Shown: one piece after another, positions 25,486 to 35,296 of the stretch
How positions within the stretch are numbered: the stretch's first letter is position 1
Layout of the letters: each line of letters begins with the position of its first letter
Origin: JBAXXL01 sp037127915
GTDB lineage: Bacteria > Bacteroidota > Ignavibacteria > Kapaibacteriales > UBA2268
Reading direction: 5' to 3'
DNA length: 64,000 nucleotides
NCBI GenBank assembly: GCA_037127915.1
Contig: JBAXXL010000013.1
Coordinates: 24,235-88,234 of the forward strand
The notes under the pieces: model-generated
The model's input: only the letters and a program-made list of their open reading frames with translations
Database searches by the model: none
Told to the model about the DNA's origin: nothing
Translations under genes and position numbers: made by a program

Positions 25486-27285
25486 ATGGAAAACTTATCA
25501 CATTTTGAACCAGAAGACGAAACCACTTCCCCTTTCGGGATAAGTGTTGATGAGGATTGGAATTATTTAAATGGAATAATTGAGCAATGTGAACCCACAG
25601 CCGATTTTGAACTTATTAAGAAAGCATTCTATTTTTGCGCGGATGCACATTCCGACGCAATTCGCAAATCGGGATTGCCATATTATACTCACCCTTTAAA
25701 TGTTGTATTAGTTCTTTTGCAAGAATTTTCTATCCACGATAGCAATACTATTGCAGGCGCGTTATTGCATGATACAATTGAAGATGTAGAAGGTGTGACC
25801 AAGGAATTGATAGCCAAAGAATTCAACTCCGATGTTGCCGATATAGTGGAATCTGTAACCAAAATCAAGCACGAAAATATCACAAAAGATCTTCAATTTG
25901 ATGAACAAAAAAACAAAGCATTCACTTACCGCAAATTGTTTTTAGCACTTGTTAAAGACGTAAGGGTTATAATAATAAAACTTGCGGATAGATTGCACAA
26001 TATGCGCACTTTGCAATATATGAAACCCGAAAAGCAAGAGTTGGTCGCAATTGAAACGCTGAATTTTTATGTACCCTTTGCTCACCGCTTGGGACTTACA
26101 AGAATAAAAATGGAGTTGGAAAACCGTTCGTTCTATTTTTCTAATTCGAAATTATATAACGATGTGAAATCAGCGCTCGAAACAAAACGCTGGAATTTCA
26201 TAGAATATATAAATCTTTTTTCGAACTTGATAACCGAAACCCTAGCAGAACACAATATAGATCACGTGATAACCATTATCCATAAGCACGAATACGAAAT
26301 TTATAAGATGATTCAAGATGGTCAAACGCTCGAGGATATCGATAACTTCTATTCTCTGGTTATAGTTTTATCATCCGACAATCCTTCGATATGCTACCAA
26401 ACTTTCGGTGTCTTAGCTAATGCCTTTAAAACTGTTCATTTTTTGGACGGCATCGCCAATCCTACTATTGACTGGTTTAAATCACTTCGTTTGGATGTGA
26501 TGGGACCTGACGGCAAGAAGGTTGAGATTCTAATTCGTACCCGTGAGATGGAAAAAATATCGGAAGAAGGCTTCGCAAGCGCTTACCTAATGAAAGGCGG
26601 CGGTTTCCGTGCTTTGGTTATCTCCGATAGCGATTTGGACCAATGGGGAAGCTGGATGGAAGAAATCATAGAATCCGAAGGCGAGAAAGCCGCGAAAATA
26701 ATTTGGGATTCCATCAAAGTTAATATTTTTGATTCCGCCCTAACTGTCTATACTAAAACCGGCGAACAAGTATTTTTACCGGAAGGTTCATCAGTTCTGG
26801 ATTTTGCATTTCAACAACTTGGCGAAAACGCTATCCATTCTATCGCTGGTAAAGTCAACGGCAGAATTTGCGATTTGAATTGGGTATTAAGTAATACCGA
26901 CCAAGTTGAGATTATTCTTTCTCAAAACTACCTACCCGAAGTAGATTGGCTGAATTATGTGATTTTCTATAAATCAGTTGTAATACTCTACAATTATTTT
27001 AAATCACAGTATGTAGCCAAATCGGAAGATGATCCAATCCTAAGCCCTGTTTTAATGGAAGATATTAAACTTATCATACGCGGTGAAGATAGAAAAAATA
27101 TGCTTTCCGATATTACTACCGCAATCGGGACTAATAATATAAAAAAAATAAACCTCGGAGCATTGGGCGAGGATTTTGAAGGAATTCTCACTTTGGAAAT
27201 TCCTAATAAAAATGAACTTAATCGCCTATTTTTCAAATTACTAAGCATACCCGGCATAAGAGAAGCCGTAACAATAATCGATTAA
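25486..27285 (+). CDS. RSH family (p)ppGpp hydrolase with an eroded synthetase domain
   Basis: 599 aa from the chosen start; an in-frame ATG 69 bp upstream lies ahead of the promoter motif. The hydrolase HD domain is intact: RKSGLPYYTHPL, ALLHDTIED (His95, Asp96) and KLADRLHNMRTL. The synthetase domain (about 230-370) is recognisable by VEILIRTREMEKISEEGFA but lacks the family's G-x-R step after the first Asp (DNFYSLVIV instead), the FKDYI-x-PKxNGYQSLH segment, and the expected His in the EIQIRT region. A TGS domain (VYTKTGEQVFLPEGSSV) and a weak C-terminal ACT follow. Inference: ppGpp hydrolase, unlikely to synthesise the alarmone; another RSH should exist. Confidence 0.85.
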   Translation: MENLSHFEPEDETTSPFGISVDEDWNYLNGIIEQCEPTADFELIKKAFYFCADAHSDAIRKSGLPYYTHPLNVVLVLLQEFSIHDSNTIAGALLHDTIEDVEGVTKELIAKEFNSDVADIVESVTKIKHENITKDLQFDEQKNKAFTYRKLFLALVKDVRVIIIKLADRLHNMRTLQYMKPEKQELVAIETLNFYVPFAHRLGLTRIKMELENRSFYFSNSKLYNDVKSALETKRWNFIEYINLFSNLITETLAEHNIDHVITIIHKHEYEIYKMIQDGQTLEDIDNFYSLVIVLSSDNPSICYQTFGVLANAFKTVHFLDGIANPTIDWFKSLRLDVMGPDGKKVEILIRTREMEKISEEGFASAYLMKGGGFRALVISDSDLDQWGSWMEEIIESEGEKAAKIIWDSIKVNIFDSALTVYTKTGEQVFLPEGSSVLDFAFQQLGENAIHSIAGKVNGRICDLNWVLSNTDQVEIILSQNYLPEVDWLNYVIFYKSVVILYNYFKSQYVAKSEDDPILSPVLMEDIKLIIRGEDRKNMLSDITTAIGTNNIKKINLGALGEDFEGILTLEIPNKNELNRLFFKLLSIPGIREAVTIID

Positions 27286-27384
27286 TTTAAAATTATTTTG
27301 TAACATTTTCGACTTTTATCTGTTATTAGAGATATACTGTTGGTATATTTTTATTTTTTAGTATCTAATGTCGCTTAATAAAAA

Positions 27385-27414
27385 TTTGAAATATCTTAAA
27401 TATAAATATATTTA
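27385..27414 (+). promoter_or_regulatory. Likely promoter of the FKBP gene
   Basis: TTTG at 27385-27388, an 18-nt spacer, TATATTTA at 27407-27414, one mismatch from TAnnTTTG, 22 bp before the start codon. Confidence 0.4.
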
Positions 27415-27435
27415 TCAATTTAATTTGGAGTTATT

Positions 27436-28320
27436 ATGAAAAGATTAGCCACAACGGCAATCTATGTCCTTCTAATGGTGATGGCTGTTACAAGTAATGC
27501 CCAGCTAAACCTAAAACAATTTGACGAAGTAAAGAAACCTGCTGTCTTTGCTGACTCTCTGGGTTATACAATGGGTTTTATGACCGGTTATAGAATTTGG
27601 AAGGATACTTTGAATATCAATAAAGATCTCTACTTAAGAGGTCTAGTAGACGGATTGGATAGTATTGGCAGAGCCAAAATGCGTCTAATGACACAAAAGG
27701 AAATGGACAAAACATTCTTTAAATTCGATTCTGTAAGAATGGCGGAACGTCAAAAACTCGCCGATGAAAAAGAAGCCTTAAAAAAGAAGAGAGGCGAAGA
27801 ATTTCTTGTTCAAGGTGGAAAATTTCTTGCCGAGAATGCAAAGCAACCTGGTGTGAAAGTTACCGCAAGCGGTTTACAATATAAAGTTATTACCGAAGGA
27901 ACGGGCAGAAAGCCATTGAAAGAAGAAGTCGCAGAAGCCAACTTCATTGGCAAATTTACTGATGGTACAGTATTTTCGGATACATATAAATCAAAGGACC
28001 CAAAAGTTGCACCGAAACCAGCTATGTTACCAATAGATAGAATCCCTCCGGGATGGTCCGAAGGTCTATTGCTAATGCCGATTGGATCCAAATATATTTT
28101 ATATATTCCTTCTGATTTAGCTTTTGGGGAAAAAGGAATGAGCCAAAACCAACAAGATTTCATCCCCCCGAATGCTGTTTTGATTATGGAAGTAGAATTG
28201 ATTGCTTTGCATGATAAATCAACAATTCCTGAACCAAACCAAGGTCCCCCTCCAGGTGGTCCAAGACCAACGCCGGGTAATATGAAAATTAATCAAGGAC
28301 CGGGCGGCGGACAAAAATAA
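27436..28320 (+). CDS. Exported FKBP-type peptidyl-prolyl isomerase
   Basis: 294 aa. The signal peptide ends SNA before Gln (mature QLNLKQ). An N-terminal helical dimerisation-like region (about 35-125, as in Mip/FkpA) leads to one FKBP domain (about 140-260; GLQYKVITEGTG, IPPGWSEGLLLMPIGS, FIPPNAVLIMEVELI). The tail after residue 265 is rich in Pro, Gly and Asn and appears unstructured. It probably assists folding of periplasmic and outer-membrane proteins. Own promoter and terminator, so monocistronic. Confidence 0.92.
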   Translation: MKRLATTAIYVLLMVMAVTSNAQLNLKQFDEVKKPAVFADSLGYTMGFMTGYRIWKDTLNINKDLYLRGLVDGLDSIGRAKMRLMTQKEMDKTFFKFDSVRMAERQKLADEKEALKKKRGEEFLVQGGKFLAENAKQPGVKVTASGLQYKVITEGTGRKPLKEEVAEANFIGKFTDGTVFSDTYKSKDPKVAPKPAMLPIDRIPPGWSEGLLLMPIGSKYILYIPSDLAFGEKGMSQNQQDFIPPNAVLIMEVELIALHDKSTIPEPNQGPPPGGPRPTPGNMKINQGPGGGQK

Positions 28321-28355
28321 CGCTAAGCCAATTAAGGTATTGTTTTATAATTTTT

Positions 28356-28390
28356 AAGTCAGTTGATTATTTCAGCTGGCTTATTTTTTT
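28356..28390 (+). terminator. Intrinsic terminator of the FKBP gene
   Basis: AAGTCAGTTGA pairs with TTCAGCTGGCTT (G-U pairs allowed), loop TTAT, followed by a T tract at 28384-28390. The T tract overlaps the stop codon of the convergent gene. Confidence 0.8.
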
Positions 28391-29556
28391 AACTTTGCCG
28401 CTTTATTTGATACATTTAGCCCAATAGCTTTTAAATCGGTTGCATGCTGGTAGAAGACATCTTTAACTACCGAATTCACTGGGTGATAGGCATCCATAAA
28501 GAAGTTCGACACTCTGCGATACCCATATTTATTAGGGTTGAAAGACCCGACGATCAGTATGCCATTGGCTTTGCAGAACTTTTCAATTTGTTTTTCCAAA
28601 TCGACTTTGGAAGACTTTGCTAAATTGGAATAAACTATAGGGTTAATTGGCGAAATATAAACAATTGGGGTTACTCCGTCCGCTTTCATTTTAGCCAACA
28701 GCTTCCTAAAGTACAACCAGTAATTGCTTGTAGTATCGAATTTGATAAATAAATCTAAATTTCTAATTTTGATAAATTTAAATGCTTCATCTTTAACATT
28801 AAGGCTATCGATTTGAGATTGCGGGGTCAACGAATATCCACCATCGGAGCGAAGAACAAAATATGATTCTATACTCGATTGATTAGTTTTTATTACCATT
28901 TTATCAAATATTGACTTAATGTTGATTTGGAAATAATTTGGATTGAAAAGTTCAATAATATTATCAAATGACAGCTTATTACCAGTGGTTACAAAATTGG
29001 CATTTGTCTTTATATTGAGTGATTTTAAAGCATATTGATAATCTTTAACCAAATCTTTATTAACTTCCAGCGGAATCGTTGTATCAGATATAAATTGGAT
29101 TTTCTTATCGATTGTAACGCTTTTCCTTGCATGAAATGACCACGGGTCAATGCTGATTATCAGATACTTAGGCAATATTTTATTGCGTTTATATAAACCA
29201 TACAAGGCAATATAATCCAGAACATTTCCCCCGGGCATAGCGCAGTTAAAAAAAGTATTTTCCGGGAAAATTTCAGAATTTATTTCCGAAGACCGGCTTG
29301 TTCCAAAAACTATTATATCTTTTTTGGGATTCTTGTCAGATTTTAAACGCTCTTTAACTATTGCTATTTGCAAACCTCCCCATTTTGAAGGGACGTATTT
29401 GATACCCGCATTGCTCCCTGAGACTAAAATTTTAGCAATTTCAGTGCTTCTATTATGTATTACAAATCCGCTATCCACTTTAATATTGACAAATAATATC
29501 AAAATAACCAATGGTATTACGAGTAACGAAAGCCTTATGAAAAATTTCTTATACAT
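28381..29556 (-). CDS. SGNH/AlgX-like partner of the MBOAT acyltransferase
   Basis: 391 aa. One N-terminal membrane anchor (about 8-25) followed by an extracytoplasmic domain. FGTSRSSEI resembles the block I Ser of SGNH/DltD-AlgJ type proteins, and DAYHPVNS near the C-terminus matches the D-x-x-H of the same fold. It begins 3 nt after the MBOAT gene on the same strand. In alginate, cellulose and teichoic acid systems such pairs transfer acyl groups across the membrane onto a surface polymer. Here the polymer is unknown. Confidence 0.7.
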   Translation of the reverse strand: MYKKFFIRLSLLVIPLVILILFVNIKVDSGFVIHNRSTEIAKILVSGSNAGIKYVPSKWGGLQIAIVKERLKSDKNPKKDIIVFGTSRSSEINSEIFPENTFFNCAMPGGNVLDYIALYGLYKRNKILPKYLIISIDPWSFHARKSVTIDKKIQFISDTTIPLEVNKDLVKDYQYALKSLNIKTNANFVTTGNKLSFDNIIELFNPNYFQINIKSIFDKMVIKTNQSSIESYFVLRSDGGYSLTPQSQIDSLNVKDEAFKFIKIRNLDLFIKFDTTSNYWLYFRKLLAKMKADGVTPIVYISPINPIVYSNLAKSSKVDLEKQIEKFCKANGILIVGSFNPNKYGYRRVSNFFMDAYHPVNSVVKDVFYQHATDLKAIGLNVSNKAAKLKK

Positions 29557-29559
29557 AAT

Positions 29560-31014
29560 TTAAAACTGATAGTAAATGAAACTTGATTGATTGAAAACGC
29601 CAAAAACTAATATGATTATGAGTAATACATAATAGATTGACCACCGAACCGCTGTTGGATAAGCTTTAATTAACTCCGAAATACTTTTTTTCCTCTGAAT
29701 ATAGTGAACGATTTCCAGAAATGCAATTAGGATTACTGACAGCAAAATAAATTTTGGCGAAAGTCCAATGTTTTCGACGACAGATTGACCGCTAAGCAAT
29801 TTATTGATTAAACTCGGAATGCCGGTAAATATATGTTTTATAATATAGAATGCAGTTTGCACATTATCAGCACGGAAGAATATCCACGCAAAAGTAACTA
29901 AACAAAATGTGGTTAAGGTGGACAAAAACGGAATCTTATTAAGGTAAAATATCTTATTGAATTTTGCTCGGAAATCTTTTGTAAGTAATGAAAATACCAA
30001 ATAAAAGCCATGCAAAGCACCCCAAATCACAAATGTCCAATTCGCTCCGTGCCACAAGCCGCTCACTAAAAACACAATAAATAAGTTTAAATACCATCGG
30101 GGAATAGTAACTCTATTACCACCGAGCGTAATATATAAATAATCCCTAAACCAAGTGGATAGAGAAATGTGCCAACGTTTCCAAAACTCATTTATGCTTT
30201 TTGATTGGTAAGGCTTATTGAAGTTTGTCATCAGTTTAAAGCCCATAACTCGAGCCGCGCCAATTGCCATATCGGAATAGCCGGAAAAATCGCAAAATAT
30301 TTGGAAGGCAAAAAATACCGTTGCTATGACAAGGCTTAAACTATTATGCTGTTGTGGATTATTGTAAACCGTATCGACCACGGTTGCCAATCTGTCGGCA
30401 ATTACAACTTTTTTGAATAATCCCCACGCCATTAATTTTAAACCGCTCGTTATTCTTTCGTAATCGAAATCGTATTTCTCTCGAAATTGATGAAGTAAGT
30501 TTTGCGGCCGCTCGATAGGACCCGCAACAAGCTGAGGATAAAACATAACGTATAGCGCGTAGATGCCGAAATGCCGCTCTGCTTTTTGATGACCGCGATA
30601 CACCTCAATTGTATAACTCATAGCTTGAAAAGTATGGAACGATAAACCGACCGGCAAAAGAATTGACAAATAAGGAATTGGATTATTTAAGCTAAAACCA
30701 TGCAGAAGAAACGAAAAATTGAAATTTATGAAATTATAGTACTTAAAGACGGCAAGAACGCCTATATTCGCAATCAAACTAAAGATTAAAAATAGTTTCC
30801 GCCGCTTCCCTTCAGTATTTTCGATAGCAATACCGGCAAAATAATCTATAACAATTGTAAATCCTAAAATAAGGATATAAATCGGAACAAACGCCATGTA
30901 AAAGTAACAACTGCTTAACAAAAGTAAAAGCCATCTTTTTTTATAGGGCATTACAAAATATAGTGTTGTTACTATTATAAAGAAAAATAAAAAGTGTACT
31001 GAATTAAAAAGCAT
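29560..31014 (-). CDS. MBOAT family O-acyltransferase (AlgI-like)
   Basis: 484 aa, about 11-12 membrane helices. The family core is present: FWKRWHISLSTWFRDYLYI and GLWHGANWTFVIWGALHG with the invariant His, and the earlier VGLSFHTFQAMSY and FCDFSGYSDMAIG. It moves acetyl or acyl groups from the cytoplasm to an extracytoplasmic glycan. Paired with the SGNH-like gene downstream, forming a two-gene operon with no sugar synthase nearby. Confidence 0.92.
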   Translation of the reverse strand: MLFNSVHFLFFFIIVTTLYFVMPYKKRWLLLLLSSCYFYMAFVPIYILILGFTIVIDYFAGIAIENTEGKRRKLFLIFSLIANIGVLAVFKYYNFINFNFSFLLHGFSLNNPIPYLSILLPVGLSFHTFQAMSYTIEVYRGHQKAERHFGIYALYVMFYPQLVAGPIERPQNLLHQFREKYDFDYERITSGLKLMAWGLFKKVVIADRLATVVDTVYNNPQQHNSLSLVIATVFFAFQIFCDFSGYSDMAIGAARVMGFKLMTNFNKPYQSKSINEFWKRWHISLSTWFRDYLYITLGGNRVTIPRWYLNLFIVFLVSGLWHGANWTFVIWGALHGFYLVFSLLTKDFRAKFNKIFYLNKIPFLSTLTTFCLVTFAWIFFRADNVQTAFYIIKHIFTGIPSLINKLLSGQSVVENIGLSPKFILLSVILIAFLEIVHYIQRKKSISELIKAYPTAVRWSIYYVLLIIILVFGVFNQSSFIYYQF

Positions 31015-31449
31015 AATAAATTTAATTGTTTTTTGTTGATATGTACGACTATTTTTTACAAAACCGCCATCCTCAATTCACGGCGAAATGCACTAATTAA
31101 TATTCAAAAATAATAAATTATCTCGTATTTTTGGCTATCTCTTGTTATTAGCAAATAAAACTCATTCTAAACCGGTTCTAAAATGAGGCGCAGTTTAAAA
31201 ACTTACGTTTTTTTTATATTTTGTCAAATAGAGATTATAGACTCGCCGATATATCAATGGCATAGCAAAGCCGACATCTTATAGGATTCGATAAAACCTT
31301 GTTTTAACAAACGTTTGGTAAACTTTATTTGTAAAATTAATGATTAACGATTTGTAATTTGTGATTAATTTATTAATTTTGTTGTAAATAAAATTGTTAG
31401 TTGAAATATTTCGACAAAGCAAAAAAAAAGATTATTTGGAGAGAAGATT
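31015..31449. promoter_or_regulatory. Divergent intergenic region with a strong promoter
   Basis: 435 bp with no gene and, unusually for this window, none of the recurring repeat phrases. It separates the MBOAT operon from the arylsulfotransferase-like gene. The one clear signal is the promoter at 31351-31381; the rest is AT-rich and may hold the minus-strand promoter. Confidence 0.5.
31351..31381 (+). promoter_or_regulatory. Consensus Bacteroidota promoter
   Basis: TTTG at 31351-31354, exactly 19 nt, then TAATTTTG at 31374-31381. This is a full match to TTTG-N19-TAnnTTTG, giving a leader of about 60 nt before the gene at 31450. Confidence 0.7.
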
Positions 31450-33912
31450 ATGAAGAACAAATTTACACTGTTAATAGTATTTTTGTTTGTATTTGCAAAT
31501 TTGCTATTTGCACAGAAGTCTAATGGTTTATTAGACGAAACATTACCTGCTGATTTTCCACCTATTGTTATGACTGATATTGACAATCCTGCACCCGGAT
31601 ATTATTTTTTAGGTAATAATTCCGGTAAAGGGGCAGGTAGTAAATATGCCAATTATATCATGATTTTAGATTTGGAAGGGAAACCGCAAGCATACAGAAA
31701 GGTCGGCACAGGTGCTAAATTACCTAGAAGTTTCCAGCAGGTTTCTTGTGGTTTGATGACTTTTACGGAAGAATCTACGACAGGTCAACTCGGATTTATA
31801 TTAGACGAAAACTTAAATAAAATTGACAGCATCCCCGGTTATAATACCGGCCGCGTCGATATTATGCCTAATGGACATTATCTTTTGACGGAAAAAGAAA
31901 ACATTCCGACGGATTTAAGTGTCGTTTTCAAAGGTGGTGATCCAAATGCAACGCTGGCAGGAAATAGAGTTTATGAGTTAGATAGAAATAAAAACGTTGT
32001 TTTTGTTTGGAGAACAACTGACTATTATTCACTTAAGATGTCTTATGCAGATACACTCAGCTCAAAATATGATTTTTGTCATACTAATATGATATATCCG
32101 GATTATGATGGTAATTTTTTGATTTCTCAAAGAAACTTTTCATCTATAACTAAAGTTAATAAAAGAACCGGTGATATAATTTGGAAATTGGGCGGCAAAC
32201 AAAATGAATTTACATTTATCGGTGAAAATGAAGCAAACGCTCCTAACTATTTTTCATATCAACACCACGTCAGAAGAATGGCAAATGGGGATTTATCTAT
32301 GTTCGATAACGGAGTGCAACACTCACCGGCGGCATATTCAAGAGGAGCCGAATATAAAATAGACGAGATAAATAAAACAGCAACTTTGGTTTGGGAATAT
32401 AGACAAACTCCTGATGTAGCCGCCAAAGCTGAAGGCTCTGTCGAGCTTTTGCCTAACGGGAATAGAATTATTGGCTGGGGCGAAGCATCGTCAACAGGTG
32501 GACCCGCTCTAACAGAACTTCATCCTGATAATTCGTTAGCTTGTCAAATCACATTACCCGCAGGATACAAAAGTATGATGGCTTCAAAATACCCTTGGAA
32601 GCCGGGTGTTCCTCAAGCAAGCGTTTCTAAAGATATAGCTGAAGGAAATTCTTATGACTTCAGCCAAGACGGAAATAATACTTGTTTGAAAATTAAAATA
32701 CTAACTTTAATCGGAACAGGCAATCCGAGTATTTCGGTTGATAAGTTTAACTTTGCGCCATTATATCCTATTTTCAATGAGAACCCGGCCCCTATGGTTG
32801 CCGCTAAAAGAATACATGTAAAAATCAACGAAACTGATTCATTGTTAGCCGAATATAGCTTCAATACATCGTGCTTGGGATTAAATTACAAACCGGAAGA
32901 ATATAAAGTTTATTATAGAGCAGAAGCCGGTGCCGGTGAATTTAAAAAATTAGAAACAGTATATCACCCTGTTACCGGTGATTTGATTATTACTACAAAT
33001 TTGGGTGGTGAATTTATATTTGGTATTCCTGAACCCGAAACTAAACCGAACATACCGCTATTAGTTACACCGCAAGATTTAGAAAAAACGAACCAAACAA
33101 AACCGGTAAACTTTACTTGGAGTCCACATGGTTATTTTACCGACTCACGTTTGCTTGTAGCAACTGATGTTGAATTTGCTAATATTGTTATTGATACAAT
33201 TATAAAAGGTATTAAATTCAATTATGCAAAATTCAAAGCCGACCAACAGTATTTTTGGAAACTACAATCTATTAATGGCAATACAATGGGTGATTGGTCT
33301 GGAATCAGGTCATTTAACACATCGGCACCGTATATAAAAATGTCTGTTCCAAATGGCAATGAAATTTGGGAAAAAAATACAATCAAATATATAATCAGAT
33401 GGAATAAAAATATTAACGATTTAGTCAAAATAGAATTGATTAAAAATGATGTTACTGTATTAGTAATTAAAGATTCCTTAAGTTGTCCTACAGGTGCTTT
33501 TGCTTGGAAGATTCCGGCTGAAGTTGTTACTGATTCCATTTATAAAATTCGTGTTACATGCGTAGCGAACGCCGCTTTGGTAGCAGAGAGTGATAATGTA
33601 TTCACTATACAAGAGAAAGAAACTTCTGTCATAGAATTAAATCAAAGTAAATATCAATTGGAAATTTCACCTAATCCGGCGAGAAATAATATTTCAATTT
33701 CATTAAACAATGGTTTGCAAGCAATCGGTACGAATATGAGCATTACAATATTCAATTCTCGTGGAATAGAAATTAAGAAATTTGATGGAAAAGATTTATT
33801 GGGACTCAGCAAAATTGATTATTCTACCGCTGATTTACCTGCGGGAGTTTATTATTGCGCTTTGACTGATGGAGCGAATACCATAACCAAAAGTTTTGTT
33901 GTAGTCAGATAA
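31450..33912 (+). CDS. T9SS-exported arylsulfotransferase-like propeller protein
   Basis: 820 aa. The signal peptide ends LFA before Gln (mature QKSNG). Residues 40-370 match the arylsulfotransferase (ASST) propeller family: LPRSFQQVSCGLM, GRVDIMPNGHYLLTEKE, KVNKRTGDIIWKLGGKQNEF, SYQHHVRRMANG with a His-His pair near the family's catalytic His, and VELLPNGNRIIGWGEAS. The rest contains fibronectin or Ig-like segments (WSPHGYFTDS, IKMSVPNGNEIWEK) and a type A sorting domain ending in KSFVVVR. Canonical ASST transfers sulfate between phenols; whether this one is active cannot be decided. Confidence 0.78.
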   Translation: MKNKFTLLIVFLFVFANLLFAQKSNGLLDETLPADFPPIVMTDIDNPAPGYYFLGNNSGKGAGSKYANYIMILDLEGKPQAYRKVGTGAKLPRSFQQVSCGLMTFTEESTTGQLGFILDENLNKIDSIPGYNTGRVDIMPNGHYLLTEKENIPTDLSVVFKGGDPNATLAGNRVYELDRNKNVVFVWRTTDYYSLKMSYADTLSSKYDFCHTNMIYPDYDGNFLISQRNFSSITKVNKRTGDIIWKLGGKQNEFTFIGENEANAPNYFSYQHHVRRMANGDLSMFDNGVQHSPAAYSRGAEYKIDEINKTATLVWEYRQTPDVAAKAEGSVELLPNGNRIIGWGEASSTGGPALTELHPDNSLACQITLPAGYKSMMASKYPWKPGVPQASVSKDIAEGNSYDFSQDGNNTCLKIKILTLIGTGNPSISVDKFNFAPLYPIFNENPAPMVAAKRIHVKINETDSLLAEYSFNTSCLGLNYKPEEYKVYYRAEAGAGEFKKLETVYHPVTGDLIITTNLGGEFIFGIPEPETKPNIPLLVTPQDLEKTNQTKPVNFTWSPHGYFTDSRLLVATDVEFANIVIDTIIKGIKFNYAKFKADQQYFWKLQSINGNTMGDWSGIRSFNTSAPYIKMSVPNGNEIWEKNTIKYIIRWNKNINDLVKIELIKNDVTVLVIKDSLSCPTGAFAWKIPAEVVTDSIYKIRVTCVANAALVAESDNVFTIQEKETSVIELNQSKYQLEISPNPARNNISISLNNGLQAIGTNMSITIFNSRGIEIKKFDGKDLLGLSKIDYSTADLPAGVYYCALTDGANTITKSFVVVR

Positions 33913-34220
33913 TTATATTATTAACTACCTTTATCGGCTTTTTGCAGAGGCAACCCAAACCAAGGGTTGTCTCTTCCTTTTCAGGTGTTGCAAGATTAGC
34001 ACTCAGAAGACGCTGATTTAGCAGATAATTGCTGATGTTATTTTTGTTTATTCAGAAAAAGCAAGATATGAACGCTGATTGCTAGGAATTGCTCTTACCC
34101 CTTTTTTAAAGTTGGTTAGGGGTTTTCCTTCTTCTTCTCATTAATAATTTACAATTAAGCATTGACAATTATTCTTTGCGTCTTTGCGGTGAATTCCTTC
34201 TTCTCATTTTCAATTTTCAA
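33913..34220. repeat. Intergenic repeat mosaic
   Basis: No gene is seen. It contains the hairpin GGCAACCC ... GGGTTGTC (about 33949-33970), the GATTTAGCAGATAATTGCTG phrase, CCCCTTTTTTAAAG...TTAGGGG (about 34099-34132), and a 33-bp element at 34139-34171. It separates convergent genes. Confidence 0.6.
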
Positions 34221-35165
34221 TTATTTTATCATTTTGTTGAAATCTTCTTTGGTTCGGATTTCTATCCAACCGTTTAATTCCGCGTCGCGTTTTAGGATTG
34301 CAGTGGCGGGTTCGTCGGAATAATCGCGGGTTGGGTCGTTGTGGTTGATGTAGAGAATTAAGGCACCCATTGGATTGGTTTGGGTATATTTCATGATGTG
34401 GTAATCGGAAGAATCACCAGCGATAAGAAGTAGAGGGGTGGTTAGAAGTTTCTGGCGAATGAATGGAACACCGTCAGGGCTTTTCACAAAATATGGCGAT
34501 GATTTCATTGTCATTTTCAATTTATTCGAAGCGGTATCAAAACGGAAGAACGGTTCACGACCGAGCACATTGATTGCCGGAATGCCGAACATTTTATCCG
34601 AAAATCGGGCAACGAATTCGCGGTCAAAATTTCCATATAAATAAACGTTGAATTTATTAATATGAAGATAATTGATTATTTCCTCAACCGCTTTATAGTA
34701 CTTCACGCGGGAACTTTTCTTAGTTGGGTATAAGAATTTATCCACCTGAGTTGAAAAACTATCCGGTGTCATATCGTTATACACATTTGAATACAAATGA
34801 TAATATTTGTTCTTATCGAATGTTGAGCAAAACGCCGGGTCGCGCTGAGCAATTTCCTTATATGGCGATTGCGGCGCCAATTCGGGGTCTTTTTGGCTGA
34901 GCTTGTCAATAGAGTAGAACATAAATTCGTTCATCAACTCTTCCGGTTTTGTCGGCAGCAACACACCGTTCAATTTGATTAGCGCAATTCTTTCCTCTTC
35001 AGGAATATAAAGTTTGCCGCTTTGAGTTGCTTTTTCAACAAACGCAAGAATTTCGCTTTTTGCGCCTTGGTTATTCATTGACGGAATATAATCCGTTCGA
35101 ACTGCATTTTTTGGACTTGTGCAGGAAACAAGAACTAAAACAAGAAGAAATAATATTTTTTTCAT
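34221..35165 (-). CDS. HAD-superfamily lipoprotein with a destroyed catalytic motif
   Basis: 314 aa. The lipobox is LVSC (Cys15). The chain follows the layout of envelope HAD phosphatases: motif I at residues 61-68, helical cap, motif II at YLYGNFDREFV, a conserved Lys region (IRQKLL) and motif IV at GDSSDYHIM, ending ELNGWIEIRTKEDF. Motif I, normally DxDGT, here reads KLNGV (Lys64, Asn66), and the motif II Ser/Thr is Gly/Asn. The nucleophile and acid Asp are therefore absent. Inference: a pseudophosphatase that may bind a ligand or scaffold. Monocistronic. Confidence 0.75.
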   Translation of the reverse strand: MKKILFLLVLVLVSCTSPKNAVRTDYIPSMNNQGAKSEILAFVEKATQSGKLYIPEEERIALIKLNGVLLPTKPEELMNEFMFYSIDKLSQKDPELAPQSPYKEIAQRDPAFCSTFDKNKYYHLYSNVYNDMTPDSFSTQVDKFLYPTKKSSRVKYYKAVEEIINYLHINKFNVYLYGNFDREFVARFSDKMFGIPAINVLGREPFFRFDTASNKLKMTMKSSPYFVKSPDGVPFIRQKLLTTPLLLIAGDSSDYHIMKYTQTNPMGALILYINHNDPTRDYSDEPATAILKRDAELNGWIEIRTKEDFNKMIK

Positions 35166-35296
35166 AGAAGTATCCGATTAATAATTTCAAATTTACGAAA
35201 TTTTCCAATAATATGTATGAATAATTTGTTAATAACTTCTAATTGAGAAATGGTATTTTTGTGTTTTATAAAGACTGCAAATAGCAAAAAAGATAT

